NCBI GenBank assembly: GCA_020200675.1
Contig: JAIVIG010000023.1
Span: 1-9,641, forward strand
Origin: Actinomycetota bacterium
GTDB lineage: Bacteria > Actinomycetota > Rubrobacteria > Rubrobacterales > Rubrobacteraceae
Length of the DNA: 9,641 nt
Reading direction: 5' to 3'
The position numbers and the translations under genes are program-made. Shown here one piece after another: positions 1 to 5,488 of the stretch. Numbering within the stretch: the first letter of the stretch is position 1; every line of letters starts with the position of its first letter. The notes under the pieces are model-generated. The model was given only the letters and a program-made list of their open reading frames with translations, was not told the origin of the DNA and ran no database searches.

Positions 1-225
1 CAGGCTCGCTCGGCGATCACCAACAAGCCTCAGAGGGCGATAAAATCGCTCCCAGAAGCCCCTGCAAACACCGTTCCTTCCGTGTACGAGCCCACCACTA
101 CCATATCCAACAAACCACCGGTAGGTGTAGACCTTTTGCTCATAGAGCCCCTATGCGAAGAGCTCCGCGGCGACATCGTCTACGGGTCCCAAACGTACTG
201 GAATAAACCTCGTGTTCAGGTATGA
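1..225 (+). CDS. 3' end of an unrecognised protein, cut by the window edge
   Basis: Reading from base 1 in frame 1 there are 74 sense codons with no stop, ending in TGA at 223-225. The 5' end lies outside the window. The translated end reads ...PVGVDLLLIEPLCEELRGD... and closes with YWNKPRVQV. I do not recognise it, and it shows no membrane segment or known motif. Third positions are less G/C-biased than in the neighbouring genes, so it could be a real gene tail, a decayed gene or a chance open frame. Its stop lies inside a 13-base perfect palindrome (CAGGT-ATG-ACCTG, 217-229). The next gene starts 53 bases later on the same strand. Confidence 0.3.
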   Translation, partial: QARSAITNKPQRAIKSLPEAPANTVPSVYEPTTTISNKPPVGVDLLLIEPLCEELRGDIVYGSQTYWNKPRVQV

Positions 226-278
226 CCTGCCTTGAATCTCCAGGTTAGGGTCGCGTTTTCTTTGGAAGAGAGTACAAT

Positions 279-833
279 GTGGGGCCTATGGGGAGCATCG
301 AGGAGAATTGTCCGCACCTGGGGGGCTTGCAAGCCGTTGTGACATCCGGGGGATTTCGGTGTCCGACCTGCGAGGCGCACCTGGATCAGGTGGGCGTCGA
401 GCGGTGGGTGCGGGCGGCCGAGGAGGCTCGCGACGAGGCTTACTCTGCGGTCGAGGGTGATGAAGAGTTCGCGCAGATCGTGCTCGACGAGTGTCAGCGG
501 GAGGTCTACAGGCGTCGAAAGGTGTTGTACGGGTTGCGGAGCGTCCCGCCTGCCGTGGCCACGCGGCCGGAGATGATATTGGTCTCTTACGACTTCGTGG
601 ATGACTCTTACGAGTGCAGGATCTTCTACAAGGAGCCGCGGCCTGCCTGGGGGCTCGAGCGCATAAGCGTCGAGGCCGACCTCGACCCCATCCTCGCGCT
701 CCGCTCGCACTCGGATCCCAACGTCCGGCTCGCCTCCGGGAAGGTCGAGGAGTTTCACGTCCTCCGTCGACGGCTCGTCGAGCAAGACGAGCTCCCGATG
801 CTCAGGCGGGTGTTCTACCAGAACGAGCTTTAA
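279..833 (+). CDS. Hypothetical protein, 184 aa, with Cys residues near the N-terminus
   Basis: This is a soluble protein I cannot assign to a family. Residues 11 (in CPH) and 28-31 (CPTC) could form part of a small zinc-binding knuckle, but only three Cys are clustered and His13 would have to be the fourth ligand. Residues 41-85 are rich in Arg and Glu and look helical. Residues 98-135 look like beta strands (ILVSYDFVDDSYECRIFY), and the C-terminal third is again charged and helical. There is no signal peptide or membrane segment. I chose the GTG start at 279 because GGAAGAG (264-270) lies 8 bases upstream. An in-frame ATG at 288 is the alternative and would remove three residues. Strong G/C third-position bias supports real coding. 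It may share a direction and transcript with the miniprotein downstream, although a possible promoter lies between them. Confidence 0.75.
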   Translation: MGPMGSIEENCPHLGGLQAVVTSGGFRCPTCEAHLDQVGVERWVRAAEEARDEAYSAVEGDEEFAQIVLDECQREVYRRRKVLYGLRSVPPAVATRPEMILVSYDFVDDSYECRIFYKEPRPAWGLERISVEADLDPILALRSHSDPNVRLASGKVEEFHVLRRRLVEQDELPMLRRVFYQNEL

Positions 834-851
834 CCACTGTCTCTAGAGGCC

Positions 852-881
852 CTGGCAGTCCGCCCGGCCGAAGGATAGAAT
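852..881 (+). promoter_or_regulatory. Candidate promoter of the 29-aa miniprotein
   Basis: CTGGCA (852-857) and TAGAAT (876-881) resemble -35 and -10 hexamers with an 18-base spacer. Transcription would start near 888, about 36 bases before the miniprotein start. The call rests on motif similarity alone. Confidence 0.3.
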
Positions 882-923
882 TGCGCGGGAGAACGGTACC
901 CGGTCGAAAGGCGTAGGGCAGGT

Positions 924-1013
924 ATGAGTGGGACTAACTTCATAATGATGGTCATCATGATCCTGATACTACTCTGGGTACTGATGAACATCGGTCCCCT
1001 CGTTGCCATCTAG
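924..1013 (+). CDS. 29-residue single-span membrane miniprotein
   Basis: A complete small frame runs from ATG 924 to TAG 1011-1013. AGGG at 915-918 lies 5 bases before the start, which is good ribosome-binding spacing. The first six residues (MSGTNF) are polar or neutral. Residues 7-20 are almost entirely Ile, Leu, Met and Val with one Trp, and the tail reads MNIGPLVAI. The whole peptide is therefore one hydrophobic helix, with no basic residue to fix its orientation. Its role is unknown. Such peptides can be subunits of membrane complexes, regulators of transporters or type I toxins, and nothing here selects between these. The stop overlaps the thpR stop on the other strand in the palindrome CTAG (1010-1013). 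It is too short for most gene callers. The start, ribosome site and hydrophobic pattern make it more likely real than not. Confidence 0.6.
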   Translation: MSGTNFIMMVIMILILLWVLMNIGPLVAI

Positions 1014-1567
1014 CCCCCCATCCTACGTTTTCCCCCGAGGGCGAAGTCCCCGATGGTTCTGTAGGTGGCCCCTTCGGCGGCGAGCGTGCTCTCCGTCAGC
1101 TCGATTCGCCTGACCCGAAACTCGGTTCCCTCTACGCCGGACGGAAGGTCGAGGTTCAACGGACGGCCCCGCACGCGGCCGATCGTCAGGTGTGGGATGT
1201 AGGGGCGCTTCTCACGTTCGAAGCCCAAAGGGGCGAGGGCGTCGTCGACGTCCGCGGCGAGGGAGCGCAGCCGGTCGGAGCCCGCGCCGACGCCGATCCA
1301 CAAGATTTTGGCACGCCGCGCTGAAGGGAAGGCTCCGAGCTCCGCCAACGCCGCGTCGAAGGGGGCGTGCTCCGCGCAGACCTCCCCCAGAGCGGCGCGG
1401 ATGTCGTCCAGGGCCTCGGCCCGGATGTCACCCAGGAACTTCAAGGTCAGATGGACGTTCTCCGGTCTGGTCCACCGAACCCGGTCGTCCGAAGGCAGGC
1501 GCCTGACCCATGCGAGCGTTTCTCTTCGTACCTCCGGCGGCGGAAAGACGGCGACGAAGGCCCGCAT
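1010..1567 (-). CDS. thpR: RNA 2',3'-cyclic phosphodiesterase (LigT/2H family)
   Basis: This is a 185-residue member of the 2H phosphoesterase family, which opens 2',3'-cyclic phosphates on RNA ends. Some members were first described as 2'-5' RNA ligases. Both catalytic HxTx motifs are present: HLTL at 39-42 (followed by KFLG) and HLTI at 126-129 (followed by GRVRG). The N-terminus MRAFVAVFPP matches the family's first strand, which supports the ATG at 1567. The length is typical. The gene lies 8 bases downstream of the larB stop on the same strand, so the two are probably co-transcribed. The ribosome site is weak (GACGGG just before the start), consistent with translation following on from larB. 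Its stop shares CTAG with the convergent miniprotein. The true cellular substrate of this family is not settled. Confidence 0.92.
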   Translation of the reverse strand: MRAFVAVFPPPEVRRETLAWVRRLPSDDRVRWTRPENVHLTLKFLGDIRAEALDDIRAALGEVCAEHAPFDAALAELGAFPSARRAKILWIGVGAGSDRLRSLAADVDDALAPLGFEREKRPYIPHLTIGRVRGRPLNLDLPSGVEGTEFRVRRIELTESTLAAEGATYRTIGDFALGGKRRMGG

Positions 1568-1575
1568 CGACCCGT

Positions 1576-2433
1576 CTAGCGTCCGGCGCCGGGGGTACTA
1601 CCACTGCCCCGGTTGCGGTCAGCCGAGTGGTCGCTGCTGCGGTGTTCGCGGCGGTAGGCGGCGCGGTTGGCTACGAGGGCGGCGGCTACGCCGGCGCCAA
1701 CGCCGTTGTCCACGTTGACGACCGAGAGGCCCGGGGAGCAGCTCTGTAGCATCCCGAGGATGGCGGCGGTGCCGTCACCGCCGAGGCCGTAACCGGTCGA
1801 GGTCGGGAGGCCCACGACCGGCACGGCGACGAGGGCCGAGACCACGCTCGGCAGTGCTCCTTCCATGCCGGCGGCGACTACGACGCAGTCGGGGTCGAAG
1901 GCGCGCATCTCTTCGAGGGGGGCGGCGAGGCGGTGGATGCCCGCCACGCCGACGTCGTGGAAGCTCTCTACGGAGACGCCCATCTCCCGGGCCACCGCGA
2001 CCGCTTCCTCGAGAACGGGGAGGTCGGAGGTGCCGGCGCTTATGGCGACGACGCGCCCACCGGTCGGCGCGGTCTCCCCCGGGCCGGCGACGAGAGCTCT
2101 GCCGGCGCTCCTTATGGGGATGTTGGGGAGCGTCTCGCGTAGCGTCTCGCGCAGGAGGCTTTCTTGCTCGGAATTGGTACCGCTGACGATCACTCGCTCC
2201 GAGTGTTCGAGGACGGAGGCGCAGATCTTCGCGATTTGGGCCGCGGTCTTGCCGGGGGCGTAGACGATCTCGGGGACGCCCTTGCGGGCCGCGCGGCCCA
2301 GATCCAGGGCGGCGAACTCGTCGAGGTAGCGGACCTCGCCCCGTCTCAGGCGTTCGGCGGCCTCGGAGGGCGAGAGCGTGCCGCGCGCGACGGCGGCCAG
2401 CGTTTCGTCCAGGTCTTTCGGGGGCTTGCGCAT
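1576..2433 (-). CDS. larB: Nickel-pincer cofactor biosynthesis protein LarB
   Basis: LarB carboxylates and hydrolyses nicotinic acid adenine dinucleotide to pyridinium-3,5-biscarboxylic acid mononucleotide, the first step to the nickel-pincer nucleotide cofactor of lactate racemase and related enzymes. The protein has 285 residues. The N-terminal part carries LDLGRAARKGVPEIVYAPGKT (split here as residues 43-52 and 53-62), typical of LarB. The C-terminal PurE-like domain shows DVGVAGIHRL (160-169), GMEGALPSVV (189-198), PTSTGYG (210-216) and VNVDNGVGAG (239-248). Cys232 in SCSPG aligns with the family's catalytic cysteine. I start at ATG 2433. The frame stays open upstream, but that part is antisense to the transporter gene and does not resemble LarB. 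A polar tail of about 25 residues (after RREH) makes it longer than the usual 250 or so. LarC and LarE are not in the window. thpR follows 8 bases downstream. Confidence 0.93.
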   Translation of the reverse strand: MRKPPKDLDETLAAVARGTLSPSEAAERLRRGEVRYLDEFAALDLGRAARKGVPEIVYAPGKTAAQIAKICASVLEHSERVIVSGTNSEQESLLRETLRETLPNIPIRSAGRALVAGPGETAPTGGRVVAISAGTSDLPVLEEAVAVAREMGVSVESFHDVGVAGIHRLAAPLEEMRAFDPDCVVVAAGMEGALPSVVSALVAVPVVGLPTSTGYGLGGDGTAAILGMLQSCSPGLSVVNVDNGVGAGVAAALVANRAAYRREHRSSDHSADRNRGSGSTPGAGR

Positions 2434-2441
2434 CGGGCAAT

Positions 2442-2461
2442 AGTGTATCCTGCTTCGCAGG
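2442..2461 (-). promoter_or_regulatory. Candidate leaderless -10 of larB with an adjacent palindrome
   Basis: On the minus strand TACACT (2447-2442) lies 8 bases before the larB ATG, with no Shine-Dalgarno sequence between them. This position would start transcription at or within a few bases of the start codon. A perfect palindrome, CCTGC-TTC-GCAGG (2449-2461), sits directly upstream in the -35/-10 spacer and could be an operator. No consensus -35 is visible. Confidence 0.35.
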
Positions 2462-2512
2462 GGGGTAGGAAACACTGCGTCACGGGACAGGCGACCCGAC
2501 GAAAGGAACCTT

Positions 2513-3550
2513 TTGGCGACGATTATAGAGTTGGTTCTCTCCATCGTTGGGATCCTCGTCGCGGCCGCGCTCTTTACGAACTCCATCGAGATGCTGGGCG
2601 ACCGGATGAACCTCGGGCAGGGAGCGGTGGGTAGCGTGCTCGCGGCGGTCGGCACCGCGCTGCCGGAGACCATGATCCCCATAGTCGCCATCCTTGGCGC
2701 CTTGATCCTCGGCGGCGATCCCGCTGCGAGCGGTGAGATAGGCGTGGGCGCTATTCTGGGGGCTCCGTTCCTCCTGGCGACGCTCGCGGCGTTCGTCGTC
2801 GGTGCGGCGGCCATATTCTACAAGGAGCGCCGGGAGACGGGGACGGGGCTAAACGTAGACAGGAGGACCGTCAGGCGGGACATGGTTTTCTTCTTCCTCT
2901 GCTTCGGACTGGCCGCCGGGGTCGGCGTGGTGAACAGTTTCTTCCCGGTGCCGTTCTTCGTAATGGTGGCCGTGGCGGTGGGGCTGGTCGTGGCGTATGT
3001 GGTCCACGTCGTGCGGACGGTGATCGCCGGGGGGGAGGGCCTCGAGGACGTGCCGGACGACCTCACCCTCTGGCCCGAGTCCCGTTTCGGGGAGGCGCCG
3101 ACCTGGGTCGTCGTGGCGCAGGTTATAGGTTCGCTCGTGGTGATGGCGTTGGGGGCGCACTACTTCGTCGAGGCCGTGCAGGGCGGCTCGGAGGCTATAG
3201 GGATACCGGCTGGACTGATCTCGCTGGTGTTGGCGCCTTTGGCCACGGAGTTGCCGGAGAAGTTCAACTCGGTGATCTGGCTGCGGGACAACAAGGACAC
3301 CCTGGCCATCGGCAACATAACCGGGGCGATGGTCTTTCAGAGCACCATACCGGTCTCTCTGGGCCTGGTATTCACCTCGTGGAGCCTGGACTATCTCAAC
3401 GCCCTCTCCGCGGGGCTGGCCCTCCTCGGTGGCGCACTCATAATCGCGATGCTCTTGAGCAAGGGCGGGCTGCGGGCGAGCCTCCTCCTGGGCGGCGGCC
3501 TCCTGTACGCCGCGTTCCTGGGTGTGGCGATCTACCAGCTTGCCCTCTAG
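2513..3550 (+). CDS. Calcium/cation antiporter (CaCA) family membrane protein
   Basis: This 345-residue inner-membrane protein resembles the Na+/Ca2+ exchanger superfamily of cation/proton or cation/sodium exchangers. About ten hydrophobic segments are visible, in two halves split by a polar loop at about residues 172-196. The two alpha repeats that form the ion site can be seen. The first has GTALPET (47-53) and GVGAILGAPF (77-86). The second has LATELPEKFNS (243-253) and GNITGAMVFQ (267-276). The acidic residues Glu52 and Glu246/Glu249 are candidate ion ligands. The usual GNxxGSN of the first repeat is changed to GVGAILG, so the ion preference may differ. The start is TTG 2513, because AAAGGA (2502-2507) is 5 bases upstream and the next residues begin the first membrane helix. 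It is divergent from larB (79-base gap) and precedes the TerC gene. The substrate cannot be told from sequence. Confidence 0.85.
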   Translation: MATIIELVLSIVGILVAAALFTNSIEMLGDRMNLGQGAVGSVLAAVGTALPETMIPIVAILGALILGGDPAASGEIGVGAILGAPFLLATLAAFVVGAAAIFYKERRETGTGLNVDRRTVRRDMVFFFLCFGLAAGVGVVNSFFPVPFFVMVAVAVGLVVAYVVHVVRTVIAGGEGLEDVPDDLTLWPESRFGEAPTWVVVAQVIGSLVVMALGAHYFVEAVQGGSEAIGIPAGLISLVLAPLATELPEKFNSVIWLRDNKDTLAIGNITGAMVFQSTIPVSLGLVFTSWSLDYLNALSAGLALLGGALIIAMLLSKGGLRASLLLGGGLLYAAFLGVAIYQLAL

Positions 3551-3856
3551 ATCCCGGGCTAAAGCAACGCGCCGTCCTCCCGCAACCTTCAGGCGCAACG
3601 AACCGCCAGCCCCGTCTACTTGACGTCTCAGTCCCAAGCTATTAAGGTCTTTTGTCTATAGAAAAGATGGGGAAACTAGATAAAAAGTGAGAAGTTGGTC
3701 ATCAACAATCTGACAAACGGCAAAGGCGTTGGTACGCTCTGACGAAGAGACGACTTCGGTTACCGGGGAAGGCGCGCGTAAGTTGCTGGATCCTGGAGTC
3801 GCATACGGTACACGGAACAAGAGACTGTAGAATAGCGCGGTTGTTCGAGAAGGGTA
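3551..3856 (+). other. Gene-free gap upstream of the TerC gene
   Basis: The region has no convincing coding frame. From about 3640 to 3720 it is clearly richer in A/T than its surroundings, as promoters are. Candidate elements are TTGTCT (3652-3657) with TAGATA (3677-3682) at 19-base spacing, a small hairpin GTTG-GTCAT-CAAC (3694-3706), and CGAAG-AGACGA-CTTCG (3743-3758). I see no strong terminator after the transporter gene. Many TerC genes carry a manganese-sensing yybP-ykoY riboswitch, but its conserved GGGGAGUAGC segment is absent here. Confidence 0.4.
3828..3833 (+). promoter_or_regulatory. Possible -10 hexamer of the TerC gene
   Basis: TAGAAT lies 24 bases before the chosen GTG start and upstream of the ribosome site AGAAGGG (3848-3854). 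The same hexamer appears before the miniprotein gene. There is no good -35 at 16-18 bases. This is weak evidence, and the more upstream candidate at 3652-3682 is an alternative. Confidence 0.25.
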
Positions 3857-4573
3857 GTGCTGACTTTGCCAGAATTTCTTAACGGAGACTTCTTCGTCGG
3901 GCTTTTGTTGGTGCTCTTCACCAACCTGGTCCTTTCTGGCGACAACGCCGTGGTGATTGCCATGGCCGCCCGCACGCTCGAAGGCGTCCAGCGCCGGCAA
4001 GCGATCGTCTGGGGCGCCGTCGGGGCGGTCGTGTTGCGGCTCATCTTCGCGGCCGTGGTCACCTACCTGTTCGCTGTGCCGTTTCTGCAGCTGGTGGGTG
4101 GGCTCTTGCTGATCTGGATCGCCTGGAAGTTGATCCACGACGAAGGAGAGGACGAAGGAGACAAGGTCAAGGCCGGGACGAGCGCGTGGCACGCGATCAG
4201 GATCATCATCGTCGCCGATGCCGTGATGTCGCTGGACAACGTGATAGCGTTGGTCCAGGCTGCGAGGATTGGTGGGGAGGTCAACTTCTGGCTCCTGATC
4301 ATCGGCCTCGCGACGACGGTGCCGCTCGTCGTCTTCGGGGCCGCGCTGCTGACCTCCCTACTGGACCGGTTCCCCGCGCTGATCTACGCCGGAGCCGGGC
4401 TCCTCGTGTACCTGGCCGTGGAGATGCTCTTCGCGGACGTGTTCCTCCACGAGTACCTCGAACCCTACGAGGGCTTCGAGTTGATCATCGCCGCCATCTC
4501 CGTCGCCGCCTTCCTCCTGTTCGCCTGGTTGTGGGCTAGAAGACAGACGGGGAAGGCCGGGCGGGTCCACTAA
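3857..4573 (+). CDS. TerC family integral membrane protein
   Basis: This 238-residue membrane protein has about seven hydrophobic spans. Both hallmark TerC motifs are present: LSGDNAVVIAM (26-36) in the first helix and MSLDNVIALV (124-133) in the middle, each with the paired Asp-Asn thought to contact a metal. Between them is a charged cytoplasmic loop (HDEGEDEGDK, 94-103). Family members similar to Bacillus YceF/YkoY and E. coli Alx are linked to manganese efflux and loading of exported metalloenzymes; tellurite resistance is the historical name. I infer a manganese-related role, not tellurium. The start is uncertain. GTG 3857 lies only 2 bases after AGAAGGG, CTG 3860 lies 5 bases after it, and TTG 3866 lies 11 bases after it. 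The choice changes at most three residues. The neighbouring cation exchanger suggests a metal-ion homeostasis pair, but they have separate starts 306 bases apart. Confidence 0.9.
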   Translation: MLTLPEFLNGDFFVGLLLVLFTNLVLSGDNAVVIAMAARTLEGVQRRQAIVWGAVGAVVLRLIFAAVVTYLFAVPFLQLVGGLLLIWIAWKLIHDEGEDEGDKVKAGTSAWHAIRIIIVADAVMSLDNVIALVQAARIGGEVNFWLLIIGLATTVPLVVFGAALLTSLLDRFPALIYAGAGLLVYLAVEMLFADVFLHEYLEPYEGFELIIAAISVAAFLLFAWLWARRQTGKAGRVH

Positions 4574-4589
4574 GACCTCCTCCGAGAGT

Positions 4590-4607
4590 ACCGGCGGCCA
4601 CACCGGT
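4590..4607. terminator. Small hairpin between convergent genes
   Basis: ACCGG (4590-4594) pairs with CCGGT (4603-4607) across an 8-base loop, in the 53-base gap between two convergent genes. The stem is short and no clear T-run follows on either strand. It is a weak candidate for a shared terminator. Confidence 0.25.
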
Positions 4608-4626
4608 CTTTGCCCGGTAGTCTCCT

Positions 4627-5076
4627 CTAGCCGCGGTTTAATAGTCGGGCCAGAAGGTTTCTGCTTCGCAACCTCTCGAGCTCCGACTCGGATTCCGCGA
4701 GCGTCTGCTCGATGTTGGCGATGCGCTCTATGCGCTCCATGAGCATCAGGCGTTCCTCGGCCGCCGCCCGGAGCTCCAGGACCTCCTCCGTGAGCCTGCG
4801 GCGCTCATCCACGCCCTCCTTGGCCTCCTTCTGGAGCCTCAAGTTCGTCGCCCGAACCTCCTTGAGCTGGCCCGAGAGGCGGCCGGTCTCCTCCCGGGCG
4901 CGGGCCAGTTCCCGCGCCAACTCCAGCACCGTCGCGCCAGCGTACTCGCGAAGAGCCTCCAGCGGAACGCGGCCATCGGGATGGGCGAGCTTGCCGGCCT
5001 CCTCCTCGGAGATGCCCAAGAGGCGCGCCGCCTCGGCCGGAGAGAGGGAGGTTTCATTCAAGCTAGCCTCCCGCAT
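4627..5076 (-). CDS. Protein with helix-turn-helix-like N-terminus and coiled coil
   Basis: This 149-residue soluble protein is of unknown role. Residues 11-32 (LSPAEAARLLGISEEEAGKL and following) resemble the DNA-reading start of excisionase/MerR-type helix-turn-helix domains, with the second half (HPDGRVPLEALREYAG) like the following wing. Residues 50-138 are a nearly unbroken charged heptad pattern with many Leu, Glu and Arg, predicted to be a long coiled coil. The tail is NLLARLLNRG. This layout suggests a DNA- or partner-binding dimer. Some cell-division and sporulation regulators are built in a similar way, but I cannot name a family. The ATG at 5076 overlaps the end of the upstream HMA-like gene by 14 bases. 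A TTG at codon 6 would remove the overlap. Translational coupling with that gene is likely. Confidence 0.75.
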   Translation of the reverse strand: MREASLNETSLSPAEAARLLGISEEEAGKLAHPDGRVPLEALREYAGATVLELARELARAREETGRLSGQLKEVRATNLRLQKEAKEGVDERRRLTEEVLELRAAAEERLMLMERIERIANIEQTLAESESELERLRSRNLLARLLNRG

Positions 5077-5299
5077 TCTGCGCGCCGGGCGTGGGCTCGA
5101 ACTCGTAGCCCGCGTCCCGCACGGCCTGCTCGATCCGGCCGAGCTCCGCCTCCCCGCCCTCGTAGGAGACGGCCAGAAGCTCCTTCACCGAGTCGGCGTT
5201 GACCGCCTCGACGAACCCTAATCGCGACACCGCCTTCTCCAGGCGTTCGGAATCTCCAGTCTCCGCGAGGCCGCGTACCAACAGCGTTACGTCGGGCAT
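5063..5299 (-). CDS. HMA-fold-like small protein lacking the metal-binding CxxC
   Basis: The 78 residues follow a beta-alpha-beta-beta-alpha-beta pattern: VTLLVRGL (4-11), an amphipathic helix at 16-28, FVEAVNADSVKELLAVSYEG (29-48), and a helix at 51-65 ending in GYEFEPT. This matches heavy-metal-associated domains of copper chaperones and P-type ATPases, where the first loop normally reads GMxCxxC. Here that loop is GLAETGDS and the protein has no Cys at all, so it should not bind copper in the usual way. A ferredoxin-like protein-interaction or regulatory role is possible. The start at ATG 5299 has a strong ribosome site, AGGGAGG at 5309-5303, 3 bases upstream. It overlaps the coiled-coil gene, so the two probably form one operon. 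The fold is inferred from the pattern only. Confidence 0.72.
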   Translation of the reverse strand: MPDVTLLVRGLAETGDSERLEKAVSRLGFVEAVNADSVKELLAVSYEGGEAELGRIEQAVRDAGYEFEPTPGAQNAGG

Positions 5300-5324
5300 T
5301 TGCCTCCCTTCGGTCGGCGTTTTT

Positions 5325-5349
5325 AGTTATCAGTTTTCAGTTGTCAGTT
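5325..5349 (+). repeat. Left arm of an inverted repeat pair
   Basis: This 25-base segment is built from the motif CAGTT (AGTTATCAGTTTTCAGTTG and on). It matches the reverse complement of 5456-5480 at 23 of 25 positions, the last 18 perfectly. The A/T-rich, quasi-periodic CAGTT sequence differs sharply from the surrounding G/C-rich DNA and looks like a dispersed intergenic repeat. Confidence 0.8.
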
Positions 5350-5455
5350 TCTCTCGGGTCCAGCCGCCAGGTGTTCGCCTCGCGACCCTTGTGTCGAGTG
5401 AGTCCGGCTCGTCATGTTCGGATTTCTCCTCTTGGTAGGCCGATAACCGGCTCTT

Positions 5456-5488
5456 AACTGACAACTGAAAACTAACAACTGACAACTA
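5456..5488 (-). repeat. Right arm of the inverted repeat pair, reaching into the htrA stop
   Basis: Bases 5456-5480 are the inverted copy of 5325-5349. The CAGTT/AACTG periodicity continues to 5488, so the TAG stop codon of htrA (5488-5486) is the last part of the element. The two arms enclose 106 bases without a gene and could fold into a long hairpin in transcripts. I see no target-site duplication or transposase. Confidence 0.75.

Noticed and set aside
2404..2414. TTCGTCCAGGT, an 11-base match to the htrA/gluQ box
   Set aside because: It lies in the larB codons for KDLDE and no GGTAAAAAT follows 18 bases later, so it is a coding coincidence.
2434..2814. Upstream extension of larB to about 412 residues
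   Set aside because: The added part is antisense to the transporter gene, has no LarB similarity and passes over the ATG that fits the family start.
2849..3637. Long minus-strand open frame opposite the exchanger gene
   Set aside because: It is a mirror of a high-GC gene. The product is rich in Arg, His and Gln with no domain, while the plus strand clearly encodes a membrane protein.
3641..3868. yybP-ykoY manganese riboswitch upstream of TerC
   Set aside because: Expected from context, but the invariant GGGGAGUAGC segment is missing. GGGGAAACTAG (3670-3680) and CTGACTTTGCC (3860-3870) are only loose likenesses and cannot form the known fold.
5325..5488. CRISPR array
   Set aside because: Only two copies in opposite orientation with one 106-base interval, and no direct repeats or cas genes.
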